Source: Pelagibacteraceae bacterium AG-422-D23
Lineage (GTDB): Bacteria; Pseudomonadota; Alphaproteobacteria; Pelagibacterales; Pelagibacteraceae
Assembly: GCA_003213615.1 (NCBI GenBank)
Contig: QCMQ01000006.1
Span: 1 to 58,370, forward strand
Length of the DNA stretch: 58,370 nucleotides
Reading direction: 5' to 3'
Part shown: positions 51,801 to 58,370 of the stretch, in pieces
Layout: each line of letters starts with the position of its first letter
How positions within the stretch are numbered: position 1 is the first letter of the stretch
Translations under genes and position numbers: made by a program
Notes under the pieces: generated by a model
What the model saw: the letters and a program-made list of their open reading frames with translations, nothing else
Database searches by the model: none
Told to the model about the DNA's origin: nothing

Positions 51801-52781
51801 TTAAATTAATTTTGATAAGTCTCTTTTATTTGTTTTATAGGTTGGGAGTGGATATTTAAAAGCATATTTCCCAACACGACTTTCTTTAGCCTTTTCCCAA
51901 AGAGCCAACCACTGTTTGAAATTTTTTATTTGAATATTTTTTTTATTTTTACTTCTCACATAGAAATTTGGAAGAGGTTCTCTCCCCGAAGGTTGTCCAG
52001 CAACGTTATATCTAAGATCAGCGCTTATTCTAAAATCATTTGATCTATTTGGTAAAGAACAATGAATAGAATGTTTATGCAATAATATTACATCACCCAC
52101 ATTTGCTTCTAAATAAATGTGCTCCATATCGTCAAGTAATTTACTATTTTTTAATTCTACTTGCCCTCTGTATCCTGATACATGATTTAATAATCCCATT
52201 TTATTTATTTTTTTAACTGTAATCATACATCCATTTTTCTTAGTAGTTTTAGTAAAAGGGATCCATACAGTAACCATGTCAGTTAATTTTTGTCCTCTTG
52301 TATTTAGTACAGCAGCATCTTGATGCCAGGGTGTTCTACCACTCAAACCATCATAAATTGATCCTTCTGGTAATTTTTTTTCAGGTTGTTTAATTCTAGT
52401 ATTTTGAACAGGGTTAGACATTATTTCTTTACCCAAAATTTTTTCTACAACATCTAAAATTTTTTTATTAGTAATTAAATTCCATAATGATTGAGTAGCA
52501 AAATAATCACTATCTCGCTTTACATGGTCTCTTGGTAATCTTGTGTTAAAATATTGATCCAGATCATAAATATTTAGTTTTGAAATATATGAGTATTTTT
52601 TTTTAAAATTGAAATTAAGAACTTTTTTAGCGTCTCTTTTTTTTGCATATTTTTGTATGAGACAATCCATAACAAATTCCATATCATTTAGAATTGGTTT
52701 TAAGTCTCTTCTAAAGTTAAGAACATTTTTAACAATCAAGTACCCATTCTCATATAATTTTTTTTGAAAGCTATTTGTCAT
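51801..52781 (-). CDS. Phytanoyl-CoA dioxygenase (PhyH) family protein
   Basis: A 326-residue Fe(II)/2-oxoglutarate oxygenase. The iron ligands are the His and Asp of TPWHQDAAVLN and the distal His of HKHSIHCSLPNRS; Arg in FRISADLRYN would bind 2-oxoglutarate. The substrate is unknown. It lies two bases after the convergent oxidoreductase stop and, on the same strand, 31 bases after another oxygenase gene. Confidence 0.83.
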   Translation of the reverse strand: MTNSFQKKLYENGYLIVKNVLNFRRDLKPILNDMEFVMDCLIQKYAKKRDAKKVLNFNFKKKYSYISKLNIYDLDQYFNTRLPRDHVKRDSDYFATQSLWNLITNKKILDVVEKILGKEIMSNPVQNTRIKQPEKKLPEGSIYDGLSGRTPWHQDAAVLNTRGQKLTDMVTVWIPFTKTTKKNGCMITVKKINKMGLLNHVSGYRGQVELKNSKLLDDMEHIYLEANVGDVILLHKHSIHCSLPNRSNDFRISADLRYNVAGQPSGREPLPNFYVRSKNKKNIQIKNFKQWLALWEKAKESRVGKYAFKYPLPTYKTNKRDLSKLI

Positions 52782-52812
52782 TATTAAAATTTATTTTATC
52801 ATTCAAATAATT

Positions 52813-53682
52813 TCAATGTTTTGGTGTTGTGGTTAAATAGTTCGCATCATGAAAAGAGGTTAACATTCTTTTTTTTGTACTAATTATATGCGGATAATAT
52901 GAGATACCTCTGTAATTCCATATAACAGGTTTATTTAATGCATAACTACCATAAATAAAAAAACGCTTTGGACAATTTTTTTCTACAAACCGCTTCACAC
53001 CATGATAGGAATTTGGAGTAGATTGGAAAAAAACAACAGTTCCTTTTTTGGGTGTAAAAGATTTAACTATTTCAAGTTCACTCATTTTTGGAAATCTTCT
53101 GAAACTTTTCCTTAAATTTTTTTTAGATTTTTTTCTGTAAATTGTAAGTGAGCCTCCATTTTTTTTTGGAATATCTGTTAAATAAATTAAGAAATTATAT
53201 AACCTAGTTATATCATCTCGATGAGGTCTTAATCTATACCCTCCCTTTGATACCGAAAAGTCTATATCTAAATTTACTTTAGGATCAGTATAATTGTTAC
53301 CCAACATTTTTTTTAATTCACTAGAATTTAATTTTTTTTTAATAGTGAACTTTTTAGGATTAAATGATTTTGGTTTATTTAAATTTACCCATGATCCATC
53401 CTTAAAATTTTTTGTAAAAAGATTTTCAATTTTTTTATAAAAAGACTTACTATTAAAAAGCTTAAAAAGTTTTGCAGAGTTAACTGAATTTTTAATATAT
53501 AAATTAAAATTTTTAGAACCTTTATTAATCCTGCTTCTACCCCCCATAATCATATCATCAAATGATTTTGAGTTGCTTATTTCTTTAATTAATAAATTAC
53601 AGATATTTTTTGAAACAACGTTATCTCCAACTAAAACAGGAAAGTTACTTTTGATTTTTTTTAGTTTATTTGTAATGAGCAT
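52813..53682 (-). CDS. 2OG-Fe(II) oxygenase (prolyl-hydroxylase-like)
   Basis: A 289-residue, very Lys/Asn-rich protein with a 2OG-Fe(II) oxygenase core in its second half. Iron ligands are the His and Asp of RLRPHRDDITRLYNF and the His of PNSYHGVKRF; an Arg in CPKRFFIYGSY would bind 2-oxoglutarate. Hydroxylation of a small molecule or protein side chain is possible. It starts directly after the PanE-like stop codon and so is co-transcribed with that gene. Confidence 0.72.
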   Translation of the reverse strand: MLITNKLKKIKSNFPVLVGDNVVSKNICNLLIKEISNSKSFDDMIMGGRSRINKGSKNFNLYIKNSVNSAKLFKLFNSKSFYKKIENLFTKNFKDGSWVNLNKPKSFNPKKFTIKKKLNSSELKKMLGNNYTDPKVNLDIDFSVSKGGYRLRPHRDDITRLYNFLIYLTDIPKKNGGSLTIYRKKSKKNLRKSFRRFPKMSELEIVKSFTPKKGTVVFFQSTPNSYHGVKRFVEKNCPKRFFIYGSYALNKPVIWNYRGISYYPHIISTKKRMLTSFHDANYLTTTPKH

Positions 53683-54627
53683 TTAGCTGTACATACCTTC
53701 TTTCACTTTAATCATTTTATACATAAGATCATTTAAAGGTGTCTTAACACCATGTTTTTTACCTATTTTTGAAACAGCACCACTAATAAAATCAATTTCA
53801 GTTTTTCTTTTATATTGAACATCAAAAGCCATTGAAGATTTGTTGGTTTGCATAGAATCTACAATTTTATTGAACATGAATAGACATTCATCTTCAGAAA
53901 CATTAACTCCATCTGCAAGTGCCACTTTTCTCGTCTCTAAAATTATTTCCTTACCCAAACCTCGAGATACCTCGTTTGCTTTATTATTTATATATAAATC
54001 TGTATGATGAAGATCAAAAATTGCAGATAATGGTCCAATTGCCGTTAAAGCAAAAAGCTTCATCCATTTTCTTTTCTTTACATCTTCCGCAGCAATCATT
54101 TCAAGATTATGTGCTGTAAAAGTATCTGCTATTTCTTTAATTCGATCAGTAATTCCTCCTTCGTACTCACCAATCCAAGATGGTAACGAACCATGATTCA
54201 TAATATGACCTGGTCCTAAAATATTTGAAGCTTGAGTAGTTGTCCCACCAATTACTTTTTCATTACCCACAATACCTTGAATAATTGCTTCATGACCAAT
54301 ACCATTTTGAAAAGACATAAATACTGTTTTATCTCCTATGATATTTTTAATACTGTTTAATGCTGGCTCTAAAGCTGTAGCTTTACACATAACTATTACA
54401 GCATCTACTTTATCTAACGAGGATGGATCTGAAGTGGCTTTAACTTTTATTACTCGATCACCGCCATGTCCATCCATTTTTAAACCATCTTTATTAATTG
54501 CATCTACATGCTCTTTCCAAACATCAATTAAAATTACATTTAAACCTTTTTCTGCAAGCAAACCGCCAAACAAGCAACCCATCGCGCCTGCGCCAAGAAC
54601 AGCTACTTTTAAATCTTTATTAATCAT
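53683..54627 (-). CDS. 2-dehydropantoate 2-reductase family protein (PanE/ApbA-like)
   Basis: A 314-residue NADPH-dependent ketoacid reductase. The Rossmann motif is VAVLGAGAMGCLFGGLLAEKG; VMCKATALEPAL and SFQNGIGHEAII follow, and the C-terminal helical domain contains the catalytic Lys region KKRKWMKLF. True PanE makes pantoate; many family members reduce other 2-ketoacids. No complete pantothenate pathway is visible, so a different substrate is plausible. It is divergent from the DUF1907 operon across 88 bases with an operator-like repeat. Confidence 0.8.
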   Translation of the reverse strand: MINKDLKVAVLGAGAMGCLFGGLLAEKGLNVILIDVWKEHVDAINKDGLKMDGHGGDRVIKVKATSDPSSLDKVDAVIVMCKATALEPALNSIKNIIGDKTVFMSFQNGIGHEAIIQGIVGNEKVIGGTTTQASNILGPGHIMNHGSLPSWIGEYEGGITDRIKEIADTFTAHNLEMIAAEDVKKRKWMKLFALTAIGPLSAIFDLHHTDLYINNKANEVSRGLGKEIILETRKVALADGVNVSEDECLFMFNKIVDSMQTNKSSMAFDVQYKRKTEIDFISGAVSKIGKKHGVKTPLNDLMYKMIKVKEGMYS

Positions 54628-54646
54628 CGTTACCTTATTTAAAATT

Positions 54647-54679
54647 ATTTATGTATAGAAATTATATATATTATCTATA
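54647..54679. promoter_or_regulatory. Operator-like repeat in the PanE-like / DUF1907 divergent region
   Basis: TATAGA (54654-54659) and TCTATA (54674-54679) form an inverted repeat, and longer ATGTATAGA and TCTATAGACAT versions pair with a small bulge. The left part includes ATTTATGTATAG, identical to 12 bases in the dctP leader (37313-37324). It is placed to regulate both divergent transcripts, perhaps through the MarR-like protein encoded two genes downstream. Confidence 0.4.
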
Positions 54680-54715
54680 GACATTATGCAAAATAAATTA
54701 TAGCTTATTAACATC

Positions 54716-55693
54716 ATGCAATTAAAAATAGAAAAAGGAATTTTTAAAGATTATTCATTAGAAGATATTTCAGATGCATTAAGAAAAGGATTGTCTGAAA
54801 ATTTCAAAAACGTTGAAGTTGAAGTGGTTGACTGCCCTAATCTTAGAGATTGGGATTGTCCATCAGAAGGAATAAGTGGAAATCAAAAAATAATAGACGT
54901 TGGTGGAGAGCCTTATATGCATGATCCAAAATTTATTGGTGCAGAGTTTGACTATCAAGAAATATCTAAAATGATTGATTCTGAACAATCCTATGCCTTA
55001 GGAGCCGGATCAGGTGCAATGTCATGTTTAGATGGTCATTGTGGAGAATTAGTTATTAATGAAAACTTAATAACTGATGAGTCTAAGTCAATAATAGCAA
55101 GAGTAAGTCCAGACAAAAAATGTATTGTTGAAAAGTATTCTGCAAAAAAACATGGTGGACTTGGAAACATTTATTATACAGATGGTAAACAGGGAAAAGT
55201 TATTAAAATAAAAATCAAAGGTAGAAACGGAGAACAAGGTTCTTTGCCTCAAGCAATGAGGTCTTCTTTATCAAAAAATTTAAGCATTAAAAATAATGAA
55301 CATATGTCTCTCGCTGGTGTATTTAGAGTATTAAATGGAAAAATAAGATCGCATGTACAACCTGATTATAAAGATATTAAACACGAGTATTACGATCCAA
55401 AACAAATGAAATGTGTAAAAGATTTTCTTCAATTTTACGAACCAGTTGGACCAAAATTACAATGCTATACAGTTCTTTGGACTGGTGATCCTACTGGAGG
55501 AGAATTAAATCTAAGAGAGTCTGGTGAACATACTCATTTTCATTCTTACGAGCATGACAGAGATGCAGGACATTATCATTTTGATGTATCACCTGAAGAA
55601 ATAGAATATGAAGGTTATTTTAATACCGCAACAGAAGTACATAGAGTTAATAACATTTATAAAGAACTATTAAGTAAAAATAGTATTGAATAG
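54716..55693 (+). CDS. DUF1907 (C11orf54/PTD012-like) putative ester hydrolase
   Basis: A 325-residue protein matching the DUF1907 family, best known from human C11orf54. The zinc-binding signature HxHx9H is present as His274-x-His276 and His286 within a His-rich run (272-288). YALGAGSGAMSCLDGHCGEL and GGLGNIYYTDGKQGK are also family-like. Human PTD012 showed esterase activity in vitro; the bacterial substrate is unknown. It is the first gene of an operon with a MarR-like and a PanB-like gene. Confidence 0.78.
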   Translation: MQLKIEKGIFKDYSLEDISDALRKGLSENFKNVEVEVVDCPNLRDWDCPSEGISGNQKIIDVGGEPYMHDPKFIGAEFDYQEISKMIDSEQSYALGAGSGAMSCLDGHCGELVINENLITDESKSIIARVSPDKKCIVEKYSAKKHGGLGNIYYTDGKQGKVIKIKIKGRNGEQGSLPQAMRSSLSKNLSIKNNEHMSLAGVFRVLNGKIRSHVQPDYKDIKHEYYDPKQMKCVKDFLQFYEPVGPKLQCYTVLWTGDPTGGELNLRESGEHTHFHSYEHDRDAGHYHFDVSPEEIEYEGYFNTATEVHRVNNIYKELLSKNSIE

Positions 55694-55721
55694 AAAACTC
55701 AATGAGTTTAAATTTATTTAA

Positions 55722-56138
55722 ATGAAAAGACAGTTCAAGTATCCCAAGCACTTTGAAGAACAAAAAAAAATTCCAAAACTTACTCAAAAAAGAATTCAAT
55801 TAGCAGAAATATCACTTGGAGATTTTGAGGGAAGATTAGCTAACGAGTTATTGAATTGGTTTTCTTTAACCCCACAACATTGGATAATGTTGCATATGGT
55901 TATGCTTGCTTATTACAAAAATAAATCAATTACTAAAAATCAATTACTTAAAGTAATCGAGAAATCATATTTAACCTCAAACGTTTATATCGATACAGCA
56001 ATTAAAAAAGGTTATTTTAGAATTATAAGAAATGAGAGAGACAAAAGATCTATATTTATATTACCTTCAGTAATTACCATTAAAACCTTTGAGGAATTTA
56101 TTGATAGGAGAGATATTCTTTATAAAGGTGTTAAATAA
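55722..56138 (+). CDS. MarR-like winged-helix protein
   Basis: A 138-residue protein with no firm family match. Residues ~30-115 look like a winged helix: helices around ELLNWFSLTPQHWIMLHMVML, a recognition helix in LLKVIEKSYLTSNVYIDTAI, and a wing with NERDKRSIFIL, like MarR's D-x-R motif. A role as local transcription regulator is likely. It lies between the DUF1907 gene (28-base gap) and the PanB-like gene (one-base overlap). The repeat at 54647-54679 is its most obvious candidate site. Confidence 0.6.
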   Translation: MKRQFKYPKHFEEQKKIPKLTQKRIQLAEISLGDFEGRLANELLNWFSLTPQHWIMLHMVMLAYYKNKSITKNQLLKVIEKSYLTSNVYIDTAIKKGYFRIIRNERDKRSIFILPSVITIKTFEEFIDRRDILYKGVK

Positions 56139-56953
56139 TGAAGAATGTCTATACTTGGGCTGCTAAACCGGCAAAACGAACTTTGACTGTTGGGGATTTA
56201 AAAGCAGCAAAAGGAAAAAGAAAATTTACACAAGTTACAGCGAATAGCGTTGAAGAAGCTGAAGCAGCTGAAAAAGCAGGCTTTGATATGATTATATCAA
56301 ATGCAAAAAATGTAATTCCTGTAAGAGAAGGTTCAAAAAAATTATTTTTAACAGCTGCTTTAGTACTAAATGAGTTTGTAACTGCAGAGGATATTATGCG
56401 TGGAGCTTTTAAAGCATTAGAGAATGGTGCTGATGCAGTTATGACACCAAGAAGTATGGACATAGTAGAAATGCTGGCTAAGGAAGATGTTCCAGTAATG
56501 GGGCATTTAGGTTTAGTTCCAAGAAAATCTACTTGGATAGGTGGACTAAGAGCAGTTGGTAAAACAGCAAATGAAGCTTATGAGTTATTTCAAAAATTTA
56601 AAAGGCTAGAAGATGCAGGAGCTTTTTCTGCTGAGTGTGAAGTAATACCTGAAAACGTAATGGGAGAAATTTCTAAACGAACAGATATTGTTACCGTCTC
56701 TTTAGGATCTGGAAGAAATGCAGATGTGATGTATTTATTTATGGAAGATATTTGTGGTGATACTGAAAATCCGCCAAGACATTCCAAAGCTTATGGAAAC
56801 TTATTAAAACTAAGAAATGAAATTAAAGTTGAAAGAGTTAAAGCGCTTAAAGCATTTAAAAAAGATTCGATGTCTGGAAAGTTTCCAGGTAAGAAACAAT
56901 CTTCTAATTTAGATAAAAATCAGTTTGAAGAATTTTTAAATCAACTTGATTAA
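56138..56953 (+). CDS. PanB-like (ketopantoate hydroxymethyltransferase-related) protein with altered active site
   Basis: A 271-residue TIM-barrel protein of the PEP mutase/PanB superfamily. PanB-like stretches are TLTVGDLKAAKGKRKF and VPVMGHLGLVPRKS, and the catalytic Glu region survives in AECEVIPE. The three metal-binding acidic positions of E. coli PanB (from memory Asp45, Asp84, Glu114) look lost: TANS replaces TAYD, SNAKN replaces GDSLG, and TPRS replaces IEGG. It is therefore probably not ketopantoate hydroxymethyltransferase. It is translationally coupled to the MarR-like gene. Confidence 0.7.
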   Translation: MKNVYTWAAKPAKRTLTVGDLKAAKGKRKFTQVTANSVEEAEAAEKAGFDMIISNAKNVIPVREGSKKLFLTAALVLNEFVTAEDIMRGAFKALENGADAVMTPRSMDIVEMLAKEDVPVMGHLGLVPRKSTWIGGLRAVGKTANEAYELFQKFKRLEDAGAFSAECEVIPENVMGEISKRTDIVTVSLGSGRNADVMYLFMEDICGDTENPPRHSKAYGNLLKLRNEIKVERVKALKAFKKDSMSGKFPGKKQSSNLDKNQFEEFLNQLD

Positions 56954-57744
56954 TAAGTAGCGTCGTCGTCTTTTTTAGACAAAGAACCTTTCATCTTATC
57001 TACAGTTGCTTTTGCGCCGGCGCTTAAAGCTCTTAAATCAGATGCTATTGTTACAAAATCAAAACCTTTTTCGATCATTTTAGTAGCATATTCTGTAGTA
57101 CCGTTATGAATTCCTGCGAAAATATTATTTTTCTTTGCATGTTCTAAAATTCTCAAAATTTCAGAATAAGCTTTTGTTGTTTCAGCTCTATCAAATCCAG
57201 GTTTTTCACCTATTGCTAAACTTAAGTCTGCTGGTCCAATATAAATTCCATCAACACCTGGTGTAGACATTATCTCATCTAAATTTTCTAAAGACTCTTT
57301 TGTTTCTATCATTGCTAATTTAAGAATTTCTTCATTAGCGTGATCTGCATAATCTGCGCCACCATAAATTAACCCTCTTACTGGACCGAAACTTCTGTAT
57401 CCATCAGGTGGGTACATGCAAGCTTGAACAAAATTTTCTGCCTCTTTTTTATTACTTACCATTGGACAAACAATTCCATAACAACCAGCATCTAAGATTT
57501 TCATAATTTGACCTGGTTCATTCCAGTTAACTCTAGCTAAAGGAGTTACATCTGTTGTTGATATTGTCTGAAGCATGGGAAGCGCATTACTGTAGTCAAC
57601 TAAACCATGCTGCATATCAATAGTTAAAGAGTCCCAACCTTGATGAGCCATTGCTTCAACAGAGGCTGTGCTTGGAATTGCACACCAGCCGTTAATAACA
57701 GGCTTACCTTCCTTCATCATTTGTTTGATTTTATTTTTTCTCAT
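56950..57744 (-). CDS. HpcH/HpaI family aldolase
   Basis: A 264-residue class II, metal-dependent aldolase of the HpcH/HpaI family, which cleaves 2-keto-3-deoxy acids into pyruvate and an aldehyde. Metal ligands are the Glu of AMIETKESLEN and the Asp of GIYIGPADLSLA; the substrate region is LTIDMQHGLVDY and VRGLIYGGADYA. It follows an aldehyde dehydrogenase gene on the same strand (three-base gap), so the aldehyde product may be oxidised at once. It overlaps the convergent PanB-like gene by four bases. Confidence 0.86.
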   Translation of the reverse strand: MRKNKIKQMMKEGKPVINGWCAIPSTASVEAMAHQGWDSLTIDMQHGLVDYSNALPMLQTISTTDVTPLARVNWNEPGQIMKILDAGCYGIVCPMVSNKKEAENFVQACMYPPDGYRSFGPVRGLIYGGADYADHANEEILKLAMIETKESLENLDEIMSTPGVDGIYIGPADLSLAIGEKPGFDRAETTKAYSEILRILEHAKKNNIFAGIHNGTTEYATKMIEKGFDFVTIASDLRALSAGAKATVDKMKGSLSKKDDDATY

Positions 57745-57747
57745 TTT

Positions 57748-58370
57748 CTAGATTTTTAATCCCATGTGAGTGTATTTCACATTTAGATAATCTTTTATCG
57801 CGCCTGAACCACCTTCACGACCATAACCAGTTTGTTTTATTCCTCCAAAAGGTGCCTCAGCAATAGCAACAACTCCAGTATTAACTGCAACACAACCTGA
57901 CTCTAATTTCTCAGATCCAATATGAGCTTTATCCATAGAGTTAGTGTATAAATAACTACATAATCCTAAGTCATTATCATTTGCTCTTTCAATTACTTCA
58001 TCAAAAGTTTTAAAAGTTAAAATTGGAACTAGTGGACCGAAAGGCTCTTCTTTCATTATTGTAAAATTATCTTTAACATCATCAAAAACTGTTGGTTCAT
58101 AATAGTATCCCTTGTTGAAACCAGAAGGTCTTTGTCCACCCATTAACACTTTAGCTCCTTCTTTTTTAGTAGTTTCAACTAGTTTTTCTATTTCTTCCAA
58201 TCTTTTAGCTGTAGTCAAAGGTCCAAGATCCACTCCTTCGTCCATACCATTTCCAATTTTTAATTTTTTTGCCCTTTCAATAAAAGCATTAACAAAATCT
58301 TCTTTTCTGTTTTCTTGGATATAAAATCTGTTAGGTGAAATACAGACCTGACCGTTATTTCTAAATTTAC
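57748..58370 (-). CDS. NAD(P)-dependent succinate-semialdehyde dehydrogenase-like protein, C-terminal part (5' end outside window)
   Basis: The frame is open to the end of the window, so the N-terminal ~270 residues are missing. The catalytic Cys is in NNGQVCISPNRFY (codon at 58342-58344). PLTTAKRLEEIEKLVE, EEPFGPLVPILTF and EAPFGGIKQTGYGREGG place it in the GabD-like group that oxidises succinate semialdehyde and similar aldehydes. An ATG at 58245 is internal. It is transcribed with the HpcH/HpaI aldolase. Confidence 0.87.
   Translation of the reverse strand, partial: KFRNNGQVCISPNRFYIQENRKEDFVNAFIERAKKLKIGNGMDEGVDLGPLTTAKRLEEIEKLVETTKKEGAKVLMGGQRPSGFNKGYYYEPTVFDDVKDNFTIMKEEPFGPLVPILTFKTFDEVIERANDNDLGLCSYLYTNSMDKAHIGSEKLESGCVAVNTGVVAIAEAPFGGIKQTGYGREGGSGAIKDYLNVKYTHMGLKI

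Noticed and set aside
1..58370. CRISPR arrays, insertion sequences, prophage, tRNA or rRNA genes
   Set aside because: No regularly spaced repeats, transposase or integrase motifs, or RNA-gene signatures were seen on either strand.

Overview
The window reads as a piece of a streamlined SAR11-type (Pelagibacterales) marine alphaproteobacterial genome. The evidence is the very A+T-rich sequence, the near absence of intergenic DNA (no gap reaches 300 bases), many 1-18 base gene overlaps, a compact iscR-suf operon, and SAM-II/SAM-V-like riboswitch sequences in front of a homocysteine methyltransferase. The taxonomic call is inference from content and style; no rRNA gene is present. No tRNA, rRNA, insertion sequence, prophage or CRISPR array was seen.

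Layout. 1-4.0 kb: housekeeping (end of an AsmA-like protein, tyrS, anmK, an alpha/beta hydrolase). 4.1-10.3 kb: iron-sulfur assembly operon iscR-sufB-C-D-S-U-T-A behind a near-perfect type 1 IscR operator. 10.4-16.7 kb: a 56-residue small ORF, glnA, a YbaK-like editing protein, a DMT transporter, a homocysteine methyltransferase with a two-part SAM-responsive leader, a 2OG oxygenase, a TSUP permease, moaB and a DUF1244 protein. 16.7-26.7 kb: a molybdenum island with a form II CO-dehydrogenase-like enzyme (coxG-S-L-M), a split XdhC maturation factor, a MocA-like cytidylyltransferase, the MsrPQ methionine sulfoxide reductase system, moaE-D-C-A and a GYD-domain protein. Two homopolymer frameshifts sit within about 140 bases here, one removing the Tat leader of MsrP and one scrambling the end of MoaE.

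26.9-33.8 kb: a PhyH dioxygenase and an inositol-type locus (three-gene ABC transporter, iolG-like and second Gfo/Idh/MocA oxidoreductases, iolE). 33.8-40.3 kb: a pilin-like orphan, a 2-hydroxyacid dehydrogenase, a TRAP transporter (dctQ-M-P), a Sel1-repeat protein and a diheme MauG-type cytochrome whose start codon is missing. 40.3-51.8 kb: a second carbohydrate or polyol locus with an ABC importer using two different ATPases and a 63-residue membrane protein, split dihydroxyacetone-type kinase (DhaK and DhaL), a hydroxyacid dehydrogenase, a TIM-barrel isomerase and two Gfo/Idh/MocA oxidoreductases. 51.8-58.4 kb: two more iron/2OG oxygenases, a PanE-like reductase, a DUF1907 metalloprotein-MarR-like-PanB-like operon, an HpcH/HpaI aldolase and the end of a succinate-semialdehyde-type dehydrogenase that runs off the window.

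The theme from 27 kb onward is scavenging of small organic molecules: three importers, each beside dehydrogenases, isomerases, kinases or aldolases that would feed the substrate into central metabolism. Regulation is mostly visible as inverted repeats, terminators placed just after solute-binding-protein genes, and the SAM-responsive leader, rather than as dedicated regulator genes.
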